Shown here piece by piece: positions 62,701 to 64,000 of a stretch of DNA of 64,000 nucleotides (its first letter is position 1; every line of letters starts with the position of its first letter). Below the pieces are notes generated by a model. The model did no database searches and had not been told where the DNA came from. It saw only the letters and a list, made by a program, of their open reading frames with translations. Source of the stretch: Arenicola marina. Its lineage: Eukaryota > Annelida > Polychaeta > Arenicolidae. The stretch covers positions 8,448,823 through 8,512,822 of the forward strand of contig OZ025252.1 in assembly GCA_964019135.1 (NCBI GenBank), in the 5' to 3' direction. A program made the translations under genes and the position numbers.

Positions 62701-64000
62701 CTTGTTTCCAGGTCAGCCTGGGCTGGGTCTGCCTGTTGTACATGTATTGGCTTGTTTCCAGGTCAGCCTGGGCTGGGTCTGCCTGTTGTACATGTATTGG
62801 CTTGTTTCCAGGTCAGCCTGGGCTGGGTCTACCTGTTGTGCCTGTATTGGTTTGTTTCCAGGTCAGCCTGGGCTGGGTCTACCTGTTGTACATGTATTGG
62901 CTTGTTTCCAGGTCAGCCTGGGCTGGGTCTACCTGTTGTACATGTATTGGCTCGTTTCCAGGTCAGCCTGGGCTGGGTCTACCTGTTGTACATGTATTGG
63001 CTTGTTTCCAGGTCAGCCTGGGCTGGGTCTACCTGTTGTACATGTATTGGTTTGTTTCCAGGTCAGCCTGGGCTGGGTCTGCCTGTTGTACATGTATTGG
63101 TTTGTTTCCAGGTCAGCCTGGGCTGGGTCTGCCTGTTGTACATGTATTGGTTTGTTTCCAGGTCAGCCTGGGCTGGGTCTGCCTGTTGTACATGTATTGG
63201 CTTGTTTCCAGGTCAGCCTGGGCTGGGTCTGCCTGCTGTACATGTATTGGCTTGTTTCCAGGTCAGCCTGGGCTGGGTCTGCCTGTTGTACATGTATTGG
63301 TTTGTTTCCAGGTCAGCCTGGGCTGGGTCTGCCTGTTGTACATGTATTGGCTTGTTTCCAGGTCAGCCTGGGCTGGGTGTGCCTGTTGTACATGTATTGG
63401 TTTGTTTCCAGGTCAGCCTGGGCTGGGTCTAACTGTTGTACATGTATTGGCTTGTTTCCAGGTCAGCCTGGGATGGGTCGGCCTGTTGTGCATGTATTGG
63501 CTTGTTTCCAGGTCAGCCTGGGCTGGGTCTACCTGTTGCACATGTATTGGCTTGTTTCCAGGTCAGCCTGGGCTGGGTCTGCCTGTTGTACATGTATTGG
63601 CTTGTTTCCAGGTCAGCCTGGGCTGGGTCTGCCTGTTGTACATGTATTGGCTTGTTTCCAGGTCAGCCTGGGCTGGGTCTACCTGTTGTACATGTATTGG
63701 CTTGTTTCCAGGTCAGCCTGGGCTGGGTCTGCCTGTTGTACATGTATTGGCTTGTTTCCAGGTCAGCCTGGGCTGGGTCTACCTGTTGTACATGTATTGG
63801 CTTGTTTCCAGGTCAGCCTGGGCTGGGTCTGCCTGTTGTACATGTATTGGCTTGTTTCCAGGTCAGCCTGGGCTGGGTCTACCTGTTGTACATGTATTGG
63901 CTTGTTTCCAGGTCAGCCTGGGCTGGGTCTACCTGCTGTACATGTATTGGCTTGTTTCCAGGTCAGCCTGGGCTGGGTCTACCTGTTGTACATGTATTGG
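5529..64000 (+). CDS. DUR3: DUR3-like urea-proton symporter gene, spliced, 3' end beyond the window
   Basis: Seen: nine exons (5529-5738, 45680-45802, 51330-51540, 52826-53032, 54607-54729, 55134-55340, 56633-56790, 57579-57709, 59232-59394) with GT-AG borders and matching phases (0,0,1,1,1,1,0,2,0) join into one open frame of 511 codons. A tenth exon starts in the 50-bp array. Known: the family is SLC5/SSF, LeuT-fold plasma-membrane transporters; DUR3 members move urea with protons. Motifs typical of DUR3 are seen: [19 protein letters not shown] (residues 87-105), [13 protein letters not shown] (from 293), and the [18 protein letters not shown] block in exon 7. Residue numbers refer to the joined frame. 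The N-terminus has sequons at N4 and N20 before the first membrane helix (about 42-61), consistent with an outside N-terminus. A Cys-rich loop (424-472) precedes another helix. Inferred: an intact, expressed gene. Another SLC5 subfamily is possible but less likely. Confidence 0.88.
5808..5880 (+). mobile_element. SINE family A, 3' tail fragment
   Basis: GGCCCAGTTTAGCC..TGTACACAAAAGCGGCGTAAAACACCAA matches the 3' part of the SINE at 14726-14915 with several differences. The tRNA-like head is missing. Confidence 0.6.
6165..6375 (+). mobile_element. SINE family B (tRNA-derived)
   Basis: A tRNA-like head with box A GTGGCTCAGTAGGTAGCGC and a box-B-like GCGAATCCCGCCTG is followed by a body with GCAGGATAAAGGTCCCAAG and CCCCGAGACATGGCTCC. 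The same body is present at about 13553-13745. Box B is imperfect. Confidence 0.65.
6697..10468. repeat. 16-bp satellite, about 235 units, in ordered sequence-variant blocks
   Basis: The unit is GTGACAATCACACAAT. Blocks in order: GTGACAATC (to 7510), GTGACCATC (7511-8355), GTAACCATC (8356-8851), GTAACCCTC (two units), GTAACCCCC (8884-about 10176, with GTAATTCCC patches near 9640 and 9990-10030), GTGACCCTCC (four units), then mixed older variants to 10468. The unit has no stop on the minus strand and 16 is not a multiple of 3. Minus frames of about 468 codons therefore stay open in all three registers; these are by-products of the repeat. Confidence 0.97.
10469..10928. other. Unique stretch
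   Basis: I see no gene. A phrase TTTTGGTCAGGAAG near 10575 is shared with repeat family C at 11196. Confidence 0.5.
10934..11130. mobile_element. MITE-like inverted-repeat element, 197 bp
   Basis: The ends are CAGGGGCGGATCTAGG and, inverted, CAGTGGCGGATCTAGG. They are flanked by TTATT on both sides (10929-10933 and 11131-11135). The body is G- then C-rich with no coding capacity. The CAGTGGCGGATCTAG terminus is, as I recall, common in animal hAT-like MITEs, although hAT duplications are usually 8 bp. Confidence 0.75.
11190..11260 (+). repeat. Dispersed repeat family C
   Basis: GGTTGGATATTCAGGACGC followed by TTTAACCACTTTTGGTCAG is shared with about 44103-44175 (same strand) and about 16373-16425 (minus strand). 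The class is unknown; it may be the end of a larger element. Confidence 0.6.
11261..13482. other. Unique sequence with G-runs
   Basis: G-runs lie at about 11370-11385 and 11820-11870. No exon-like frame, RNA gene or clear repeat was recognised. Confidence 0.5.
13553..13745 (+). mobile_element. SINE family B (tRNA-derived)
   Basis: Box A GGTAGCTCAGTGGGCTAGAG and box B GGTTCGAGCCCCGC are good polymerase III promoter matches, but the tRNA-like head is too long for a tRNA. The body has GCAGGATAAAGATCCCATG and CCGGGAACATGGCTCC, as at about 6290-6340. Confidence 0.7.
13762..14204 (-). mobile_element. LTR copy 1 (LTR retrotransposon fossil), 443 bp
   Basis: On the plus strand it runs TGTAGTCG to CTTCTACA. 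Read on the minus strand, an AATAAA signal lies near its 3' end, so the element points left. A purine-rich tract (GCGGGAGGGGATAT, complement of 14205-14218) sits directly before it on the minus strand, as a polypurine tract before a 3' LTR. No coding region is recognisable. The family is unknown; the element is a remnant. Confidence 0.6.
14450..14555. repeat. AT-rich dinucleotide tracts
   Basis: Two (TA)n runs lie within AT-rich sequence. Confidence 0.7.
14710..14931 (+). mobile_element. SINE family A, complete, with perfect 16-bp target-site duplication
   Basis: TTTCCGGAAGTGGTTG occurs at 14710-14725 and 14916-14931. The insert (14726-14915) has box A TGGTGTAGTGGTTAGCGC, box B GGGTTCGAATCCGGGC, a body with GGCCCAATTTAGCC and TGGCCTAAAACACCAAC, and a short ATTTC-repeat tail. 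The intact duplication suggests a young insertion made by LINE machinery. Confidence 0.9.
15509..16373 (-). mobile_element. LTR copy 2 (same family as 13762-14204), in two parts with foreign sequence between
   Basis: The parts 15509-about 15612 and about 15973-16373 match LTR copy 1 closely. About 60 bp is present in both parts, with about 360 bp of unrelated sequence between. The element is broken and has no coding region. Its right border abuts a minus-strand copy of repeat family C. Confidence 0.55.
16374..16425 (-). repeat. Dispersed repeat family C, inverted copy
   Basis: GACCAAAAGTGGTTAACGCG and TCCTGAATATAAAACCAG are the reverse complement of the copies near 11196 and 44103. Confidence 0.6.
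16555..16830. repeat. C-rich degenerate minisatellite (GGACAATTCCCCC-like)
   Basis: Recurring GGACAATTC / CCCCCGGAC steps with irregular spacing. Related text occurs at about 17460-17560 in the same orientation and at about 17930-18160 inverted. Confidence 0.6.
16936..17339. other. Unique stretch
   Basis: I see nothing gene-like; a G-run lies at about 17125-17132. Confidence 0.5.
17340..17570. repeat. C-rich degenerate tract related to 16555-16830
   Basis: G-rich wording at the left (about 17410-17440) turns into C-rich wording (17475-17545, with GCAGCAGGACACTCCCCCC). The tract partly folds on itself. The open frames in it are compositional. Confidence 0.5.
17925..18165. repeat. G-rich degenerate minisatellite, inverted relative to 16555-16830
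   Basis: GGGGGGATTGTCCAGGGGGG and GAGTTGTCCTG are the complement of the GGACAATTCCCCC family. A run of G lies at 18083-18099. Confidence 0.55.
18405..18460. repeat. 12-bp tandem repeat GGATGGCCATGG-like, about 4-5 copies
   Basis: ATGGATGGCC repeats at 12-bp spacing. Confidence 0.8.
18461..20215. other. AT-rich unique sequence
   Basis: Short TATCT-type low-complexity text lies at about 19605-19645. No gene recognised. Confidence 0.5.
20224..20940. repeat. 12-bp minisatellite (CACCTGTTCCAT), about 46 regular copies plus degenerate tail
   Basis: The unit alternates between CACCTGTTCCAT and AACCTGTTCCAT, and decays after about 20780. Twelve is a multiple of 3, so frames stay open on both strands (peptides of HLFH/NLFH and of MEQV type). 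I treat these as compositional: there is no conserved flanking domain. Confidence 0.95.
20941..23540. other. Unique sequence with a few repeat fragments
   Basis: About 22360-22430 is an inverted fragment of SINE family B (TTTGCGAAGAAGGACACGGG). No exon with SSF or other known motif was seen. Confidence 0.5.
23555..23770 (+). mobile_element. SINE, tRNA-derived, diverged
   Basis: A box-A-like CAGTTCAGTAGGTAAATAG, then GCGCAGATCAACAGG and box B GGGTTCGAGTCCTGGC, are followed by a body ending near TCGTCGCGGGAGACAGAGG. It resembles the copy at 57725-57897 in the GCAGATCAACAGG segment. Confidence 0.6.
23881..29900. repeat. 28-bp satellite, about 215 units with higher-order structure
   Basis: The unit is AAGTTACAGGAACCATG followed by CAGCGTGAGCC. 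Variants include GAGCC for GAACC, ACTATG, TAGTG, CAACG and GTCAAG. The length 6020 bp is exactly 215 x 28, so the period is almost perfectly kept. Rare variants recur at 868 bp (31 units) and 924 bp (33 units), showing large block duplications. Confidence 0.97.
29901..30884. other. Unique stretch
   Basis: A short patch of CAGTGTCGA-type text lies at about 30618-30670. No gene recognised. Confidence 0.5.
30890..31090 (-). repeat. Left array of an inverted minisatellite pair, about 30-bp unit
   Basis: Units of AAGTCGCCTTTTGACACC and AGTTGACACCAA type, about six to seven copies. They are the reverse complement of the array at about 31946-32260. Confidence 0.85.
31946..32262 (+). repeat. Right array of the inverted minisatellite pair, about 30-bp unit
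   Basis: About ten copies of AGAAGGCGACTTCTGGTG plus TCAACTGGCGTC, the inverse of the array at 30890-31090. About 0.86 kb of unrelated sequence lies between the arrays, so the locus can fold into a large hairpin. Confidence 0.88.
32263..32652. other. Unique stretch before the 32/34-bp array
   Basis: A G-run lies at about 32484-32498. No gene is seen. Confidence 0.5.
32653..42622. repeat. 32/34-bp satellite, about 10 kb and about 300 units, with higher-order duplications
   Basis: The main unit is 32 bp: ACCAGGGAACAGCAGGGC followed by TATCTACTGTATGG. A 34-bp form carries GGGGACCAGGG or GGGGATGAGGG. Identical strings recur at 710 bp (35655 and 36365), 902 bp (36785 and 37687), 774 bp (39860 and 40634) and 612 bp (41604 and 42216). 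The unit has few stops, so plus frames of up to 649 codons arise. Their peptide has a 32-residue period (three 32-bp units read in three registers) and no recognisable domain. I do not call it a gene. Confidence 0.97.
42623..42999. other. Unique stretch
   Basis: A C-rich patch lies at about 42710-42740. No gene is seen. Confidence 0.5.
43000..43530. repeat. 18-bp repeat organised as 36-bp dimers, about 29 monomers
   Basis: CATCACTTGCCCATTGTT alternates with CATCACTTGTCTATTGTC. The alternation is nearly perfect, so the dimer was the unit that spread. Open frames on both strands ([12 protein letters not shown] type on plus) follow from the 36-bp period. Confidence 0.95.
43940..44098. mobile_element. 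Possible MITE, GC-rich ends
   Basis: It starts near CAGGGGCGGAGCC and ends near GGATGCGCCCGTG, a loose inverted match. The inner sequence is C/G-rich then AT-rich. Weak evidence. Confidence 0.3.
44103..44175 (+). repeat. Dispersed repeat family C
   Basis: GGTTGTATATTCAGGACGC and TTTAACCACTTTTGGTTATA match the copy at 11196-11250. Confidence 0.6.
45012..45096 (+). mobile_element. 5'-truncated SINE family A with 13-bp target-site duplication
   Basis: TCTGATGGCCGAG occurs at 45012-45024 and 45084-45096. The 59-bp insert is only the SINE 3' end: GGCCCAATTTAGCC, then TGGCCTAAAACACCAAC and a short ATTCC tail. This is the product expected when reverse transcription stops early at a target-primed site. 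Confidence 0.85.
45222..45560. repeat. AT-rich 19-bp tandem repeats, two related types
   Basis: AAATGTGTATGATTTATTG-like units (about 45222-45432) are followed by GACAAGTAAATCATTTATT units (about 45473-45560). Both have a 19-bp step. The array lies about 120 bp before exon 2. Confidence 0.8.
45680..45802 (+). CDS. DUR3: DUR3-like exon 2 (SSF helix with QWTWA motif)
   Basis: Seen: acceptor TCGACAG (AG at 45678-45679) and donor CCAAG|GTCAGA (GT at 45803). 123 bp, 41 codons, phase 0 at both ends. The peptide begins [16 protein letters not shown] and continues [19 protein letters not shown]. Known: this block is one of the strongest DUR3 signatures and corresponds to the first core helix of the LeuT fold, which helps form the substrate and ion site. 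High GC at third codon positions contrasts with the AT-rich intron around it. No repeat array touches either border. Confidence 0.9.
46758..46825. other. Near-perfect hairpin, 29-bp stem and 10-nt loop
   Basis: ATATGGGGGACGC..AGAGAGAA..GCAAT pairs with ATTGC..TTCTCTCT..GCGTCCCCCATAT, with about three mismatches around the loop AAAAATCATG. It could be a palindromic remnant of a mobile element or an RNA hairpin in the intron. Confidence 0.75.
49890..50912. repeat. 33-bp C-rich minisatellite, about 31 units
   Basis: Units of CCACACCCCCACCCACCCC followed by TCTGACTGCCCCTG or TCCGACGGCTCC. The 33-bp period is a multiple of 3, so frames are open on both strands (PTHPSD.PYHT on plus, [12 protein letters not shown] type on minus). 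It ends about 420 bp before exon 3 and is unrelated to the exon. The long frames are compositional. Confidence 0.95.
51330..51540 (+). CDS. DUR3: DUR3-like exon 3 (two core helices)
   Basis: Seen: acceptor GTGTTTCAG (AG at 51328-51329). 211 bp; donor TTGG|GTAAGATC (GT at 51541), ending in phase 1. It encodes [20 protein letters not shown], a loop with [19 protein letters not shown], and a helix ending [10 protein letters not shown]. Known: YGISGPFWY and the following helix are conserved in DUR3. The last part of this exon is also copy 1 of a 44-bp tandem array that repeats the exon end and donor 14 more times. Reading past the true donor meets an in-frame TGA at 51552-51554, so only the first donor keeps the frame. 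Confidence 0.92.
51512..52157 (+). repeat. DUR3: 44-bp array seeded on the exon 3 donor junction, 15 copies
   Basis: CGTGACGG occurs at 51518 (inside exon 3), 51562 and so on to 52134, exactly 14 steps of 44 bp. Each unit contains the last bases of exon 3 (GACGGCCATGTTAATGTTGG) and the first intron bases (GTAAGATCTTGTGACTGAC). Fourteen copies keep GTAAGATC; the last ends TTTACC instead. Downstream donors would take an in-frame TGA at 51552-51554 into the exon. Confidence 0.95.
52158..52825 (+). other. Rest of intron 3, unique
   Basis: AT-rich sequence without recognised features up to the exon 4 acceptor. Confidence 0.6.
52826..53032 (+). CDS. DUR3: DUR3-like exon 4
   Basis: Seen: acceptor GGCGGTAG (AG at 52824-52825), 207 bp, donor CCTGG|GTGAGG (GT at 53033), phase 1 to phase 1. 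With the split glycine from exon 3 it gives [20 protein letters not shown], then a helix with [20 protein letters not shown] and a hydrophobic run [14 protein letters not shown]. Known: GGAAVV..LTG and the GGL.ATF..SY segment are typical DUR3/SSF core helices. The peptide ends SPGETDLG. The donor is followed at once by a G-rich stretch and then a 16-bp array, but the array does not resemble the exon end. Confidence 0.92.
53034..53091 (+). promoter_or_regulatory. G-run tract directly after the exon 4 donor
   Basis: Several runs of three or more G, including one of about 20 G (53069-53088), begin within 10 nt of the donor GTGAGG. This can form G-quadruplexes in DNA or RNA. Intronic G-runs near donors are known splicing enhancers; a role here is inference. 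Confidence 0.45.
53156..54297. repeat. 16-bp minisatellite (GTATAACGGGGTGGCG), about 71 units, intron 4
   Basis: Variants include GTATAATGGGGTGGCG, GTATAACCGAGTGGCT and GTATAGCGGGGTGGCG. The minus strand lacks stops in several registers, giving frames of up to about 436 codons rich in [10 protein letters not shown]. These are compositional. The array does not copy the exon 4 end. Confidence 0.95.
54607..54729 (+). CDS. DUR3: DUR3-like exon 5
   Basis: Seen: acceptor TTTCCTCCAG (AG at 54605-54606), 123 bp, donor CGTGG|GTCAGT (GT at 54730), phase 1 to phase 1. It encodes [20 protein letters not shown] followed by [20 protein letters not shown]. Known: [20 protein letters not shown] is a conserved DUR3 run and here crosses the exon 5/6 border. 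The exon end and donor are repeated three more times at exactly 44-bp spacing in the intron. Reading on past the true donor gives Gly-Gln-stop (TAG at 54735-54737). Confidence 0.92.
54713..54890 (+). repeat. DUR3: 44-bp array seeded on the exon 5 donor junction, 4 copies
   Basis: (G/T)TCAGTAGATGTAACCAT starts at 54730, 54774, 54818 and 54862, exactly 44 bp apart. Each is preceded by ATAATCAACATCGTGG (exon 5 end) or a variant such as GTAATCAATATGGTGG. Three of the four keep GTCAGT; the third reads TTCAGT. Confidence 0.93.
54973..55097. mobile_element. MITE-like inverted repeat just before exon 6
   Basis: The left end TGTGGCGGATTTCACG..TTAGCCG resembles the complement of the right end CGGCTAAA..CGTGAAATAGACCACTG. 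The ends match over about 35 bp with several differences. It finishes about 36 bp upstream of the exon 6 start, so it would supply most of the acceptor region. Confidence 0.5.
55134..55340 (+). CDS. DUR3: DUR3-like exon 6 ([13 protein letters not shown] motif)
   Basis: Seen: acceptor CTCGACAG (AG at 55132-55133), 207 bp, donor CGCAG|GTACGT (GT at 55341), phase 1 to phase 1. The peptide starts [20 protein letters not shown], continues with a helix [20 protein letters not shown], and ends LTDNDVNAG. Known: VDQSYWQ is the hallmark of DUR3 within SSF, and DVNAGLV.P bridges to exon 7. The exon itself opens with GTAACT, so the acceptor is followed directly by a donor-like hexamer. A MITE-like inverted repeat ends about 36 bp upstream. 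Confidence 0.94.
55416..55985 (+). repeat. 35-bp pyrimidine-rich minisatellite, about 16 units, intron 6
   Basis: Units of CCACCTCTCTCTGTCTCC followed by TCGCTCTATCCCCACCCC; a CT-repeat leader lies at about 55370-55410. On the transcript strand it offers dozens of CUCUCU/UCUCU motifs, the known binding type for PTB-like proteins. Open plus frames are compositional. Confidence 0.93.
55986..56632 (+). other. Rest of intron 6, unique
   Basis: No feature was recognised beyond a C-run at 56611-56620 that serves the exon 7 acceptor. Confidence 0.55.
56633..56790 (+). CDS. DUR3: DUR3-like exon 7 (SSF signature region)
   Basis: Seen: acceptor CCCGGACAG (AG at 56631-56632), 158 bp, donor CTCAAG|GTCAGTG (GT at 56791), phase 1 to phase 0. 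It encodes [20 protein letters not shown] and a helix leading to [20 protein letters not shown] and VYQVYLK. Known: the A.TST.SAE..A.SS...YD.Y block is the SSF signature region, with Ser/Thr positions linked to cation binding in relatives. The exon end TCTACCTCAAG plus donor is the likely seed of the degenerate array of about 32-bp units filling most of intron 7. Confidence 0.93.
56769..57440 (+). repeat. DUR3: About 32-bp degenerate array seeded on the exon 7 donor junction, about 20 copies
   Basis: Units of TCTACCTCAAGGTCAGTGAA plus a variable CCTCTACC(T/A)CG part. The first copy spans exon 7 end and donor (GT at 56791). Many copies keep CAAG|GTCAGT or GTAAGT (for example at about 57208). 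They are more diverged than the other junction arrays, so this one looks oldest. Confidence 0.85.
57579..57709 (+). CDS. DUR3: DUR3-like exon 8 (Cys-rich loop)
   Basis: Seen: acceptor TGCGGCAG (AG at 57577-57578), 131 bp, donor GATGA|GTAAGTG (GT at 57710), phase 0 to phase 2. It encodes [20 protein letters not shown] and then [19 protein letters not shown] before SQDDE. Six cysteines (joined residues 424, 427, 441, 443, 449, 452) and neighbouring histidines are packed into 29 residues, in CxxC, CHC and HCxxC patterns. Inferred: a hydrophilic loop between two helices that may bind zinc or form disulphides. From memory, comparable Cys-rich loops occur in animal DUR3-like proteins but not in classical fungal or plant DUR3; this needs an alignment to confirm. 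No array touches this exon. Confidence 0.85.
57725..57897 (+). mobile_element. SINE family A-like copy, diverged, in intron 8
   Basis: CTGCAGATCAACAGGTCGTG and GAGTTCGTGCCCTGACACC resemble the tRNA-like head; GGTCCAGTTTAACC and CAGAGAACACCAATATTTC resemble the tail. It starts about 15 bp after the exon 8 donor. Confidence 0.65.
57898..59231 (+). other. Rest of intron 8, unique
   Basis: No gene, array or recognisable mobile element. AT-rich towards exon 9. Confidence 0.55.
59232..59394 (+). CDS. DUR3: DUR3-like exon 9 (end of Cys loop, transmembrane helix)
   Basis: Seen: acceptor TATTTTTTGCAG (AG at 59230-59231), 163 bp, donor CTGGAG|GTAGGC (GT at 59395), phase 2 to phase 0. It encodes [20 protein letters not shown], a basic linker [13 protein letters not shown], and a helix [21 protein letters not shown]472 and H475 add a seventh Cys and another His to the exon 8 cluster. 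The phase-0 end matches the phase-0 reading of every acceptor in the following 50-bp array (V-S-L-G-W-V-Y-L-L). Confidence 0.87.
59395..59660 (+). other. Start of intron 9, unique
   Basis: It runs from donor GTAGGC to the first acceptor copy TTTCTTTCCAG. Nothing else is recognised. Confidence 0.6.
59661..64000 (+). repeat. DUR3: 50-bp array seeded on an acceptor junction, at least 86.8 copies, runs off the window
   Basis: Units start GGTCAGCCTGGGCTGGGTCT at 59661, 59711 and so on to 63961 with no insertion or deletion over 4.3 kb (86 x 50). Each unit ends with (C/T)TTGTTTCCAG, an acceptor, followed by 13 phase-0 codons [13 protein letters not shown]. The consensus has no stop in any plus register, so long frames with a 50-residue period arise; they are interrupted once near 62271 and again near 63432. 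Rare variants (CAGCATG at 60611, 61211 and 62511; CAGCATC at 61711) mark block duplications of 10 to 16 units. Confidence 0.97.
59662..64000 (+). CDS. DUR3: DUR3-like exon 10, 5' end only; acceptor ambiguous (about 87 candidates)
   Basis: Seen: each 50-bp unit holds an acceptor TTGTTTCCAG followed by 13 phase-0 codons, [13 protein letters not shown]. The first unit (59662-59700) reads [13 protein letters not shown]. Known: in DUR3 the helix after exon 9 continues with a similar LGW.YL segment. Inferred: the real exon 10 continues after the last copy, outside the window, and upstream copies are intronic duplicates. Splicing to an upstream copy would add 50 nt per unit, so only steps of three units keep the frame. 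The coordinates mark the range of possible starts, not a continuous coding exon. Confidence 0.4.

Overview
This is eukaryotic, almost certainly metazoan, DNA. It contains one recognisable protein-coding gene, on the + strand and split over at least nine exons with GT-AG introns, embedded in very repeat-rich sequence. The spliced exons encode a sodium/solute-symporter-family (SLC5/SSF) protein that matches the DUR3 urea-proton symporter group. The dispersed tRNA-derived SINEs with target-site duplications, short inverted-repeat elements and GC-rich exons in AT-richer introns suggest a marine invertebrate. I lean towards a mollusc or other lophotrochozoan, but cannot prove it from the sequence.

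Layout: 1-5.5 kb is 5' flank (39-bp minisatellite, a possible solo LTR, a C-rich degenerate array). Exon 1 is 5529-5738. Intron 1 is about 39.9 kb, and roughly half of it is tandem repeat: a 16-bp array (6.7-10.5 kb), a 12-bp array (20.2-20.9 kb), a 28-bp array (23.9-29.9 kb), a 32/34-bp array (32.7-42.6 kb) and an 18/36-bp array (43.0-43.5 kb). It also holds SINEs, MITE-like elements, LTR copies and a pair of inverted minisatellites. Exons 2-9 lie at 45680-45802, 51330-51540, 52826-53032, 54607-54729, 55134-55340, 56633-56790, 57579-57709 and 59232-59394. All splice phases are compatible and the joined frame is 511 codons. Exon 10 begins somewhere inside, or beyond, a 50-bp array that runs from 59661 to the window end.

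The most unusual feature is where the arrays inside this gene sit. Three are seeded on exon 3', donor-site junctions: exon 3 (44-bp unit, 15 copies), exon 5 (44-bp unit, 4 copies) and exon 7 (about 32-bp unit, about 20 degenerate copies). A fourth is seeded on an acceptor junction: exon 10 (50-bp unit, at least 86.8 copies with no length change). Each copies the end of an exon together with its splice site, giving long series of near-identical donors or acceptors. About 46% of the window is tandem repeat. The long open frames inside the arrays follow from unit composition and do not look like genes. No RNA gene, CRISPR array or bacterial feature was found.
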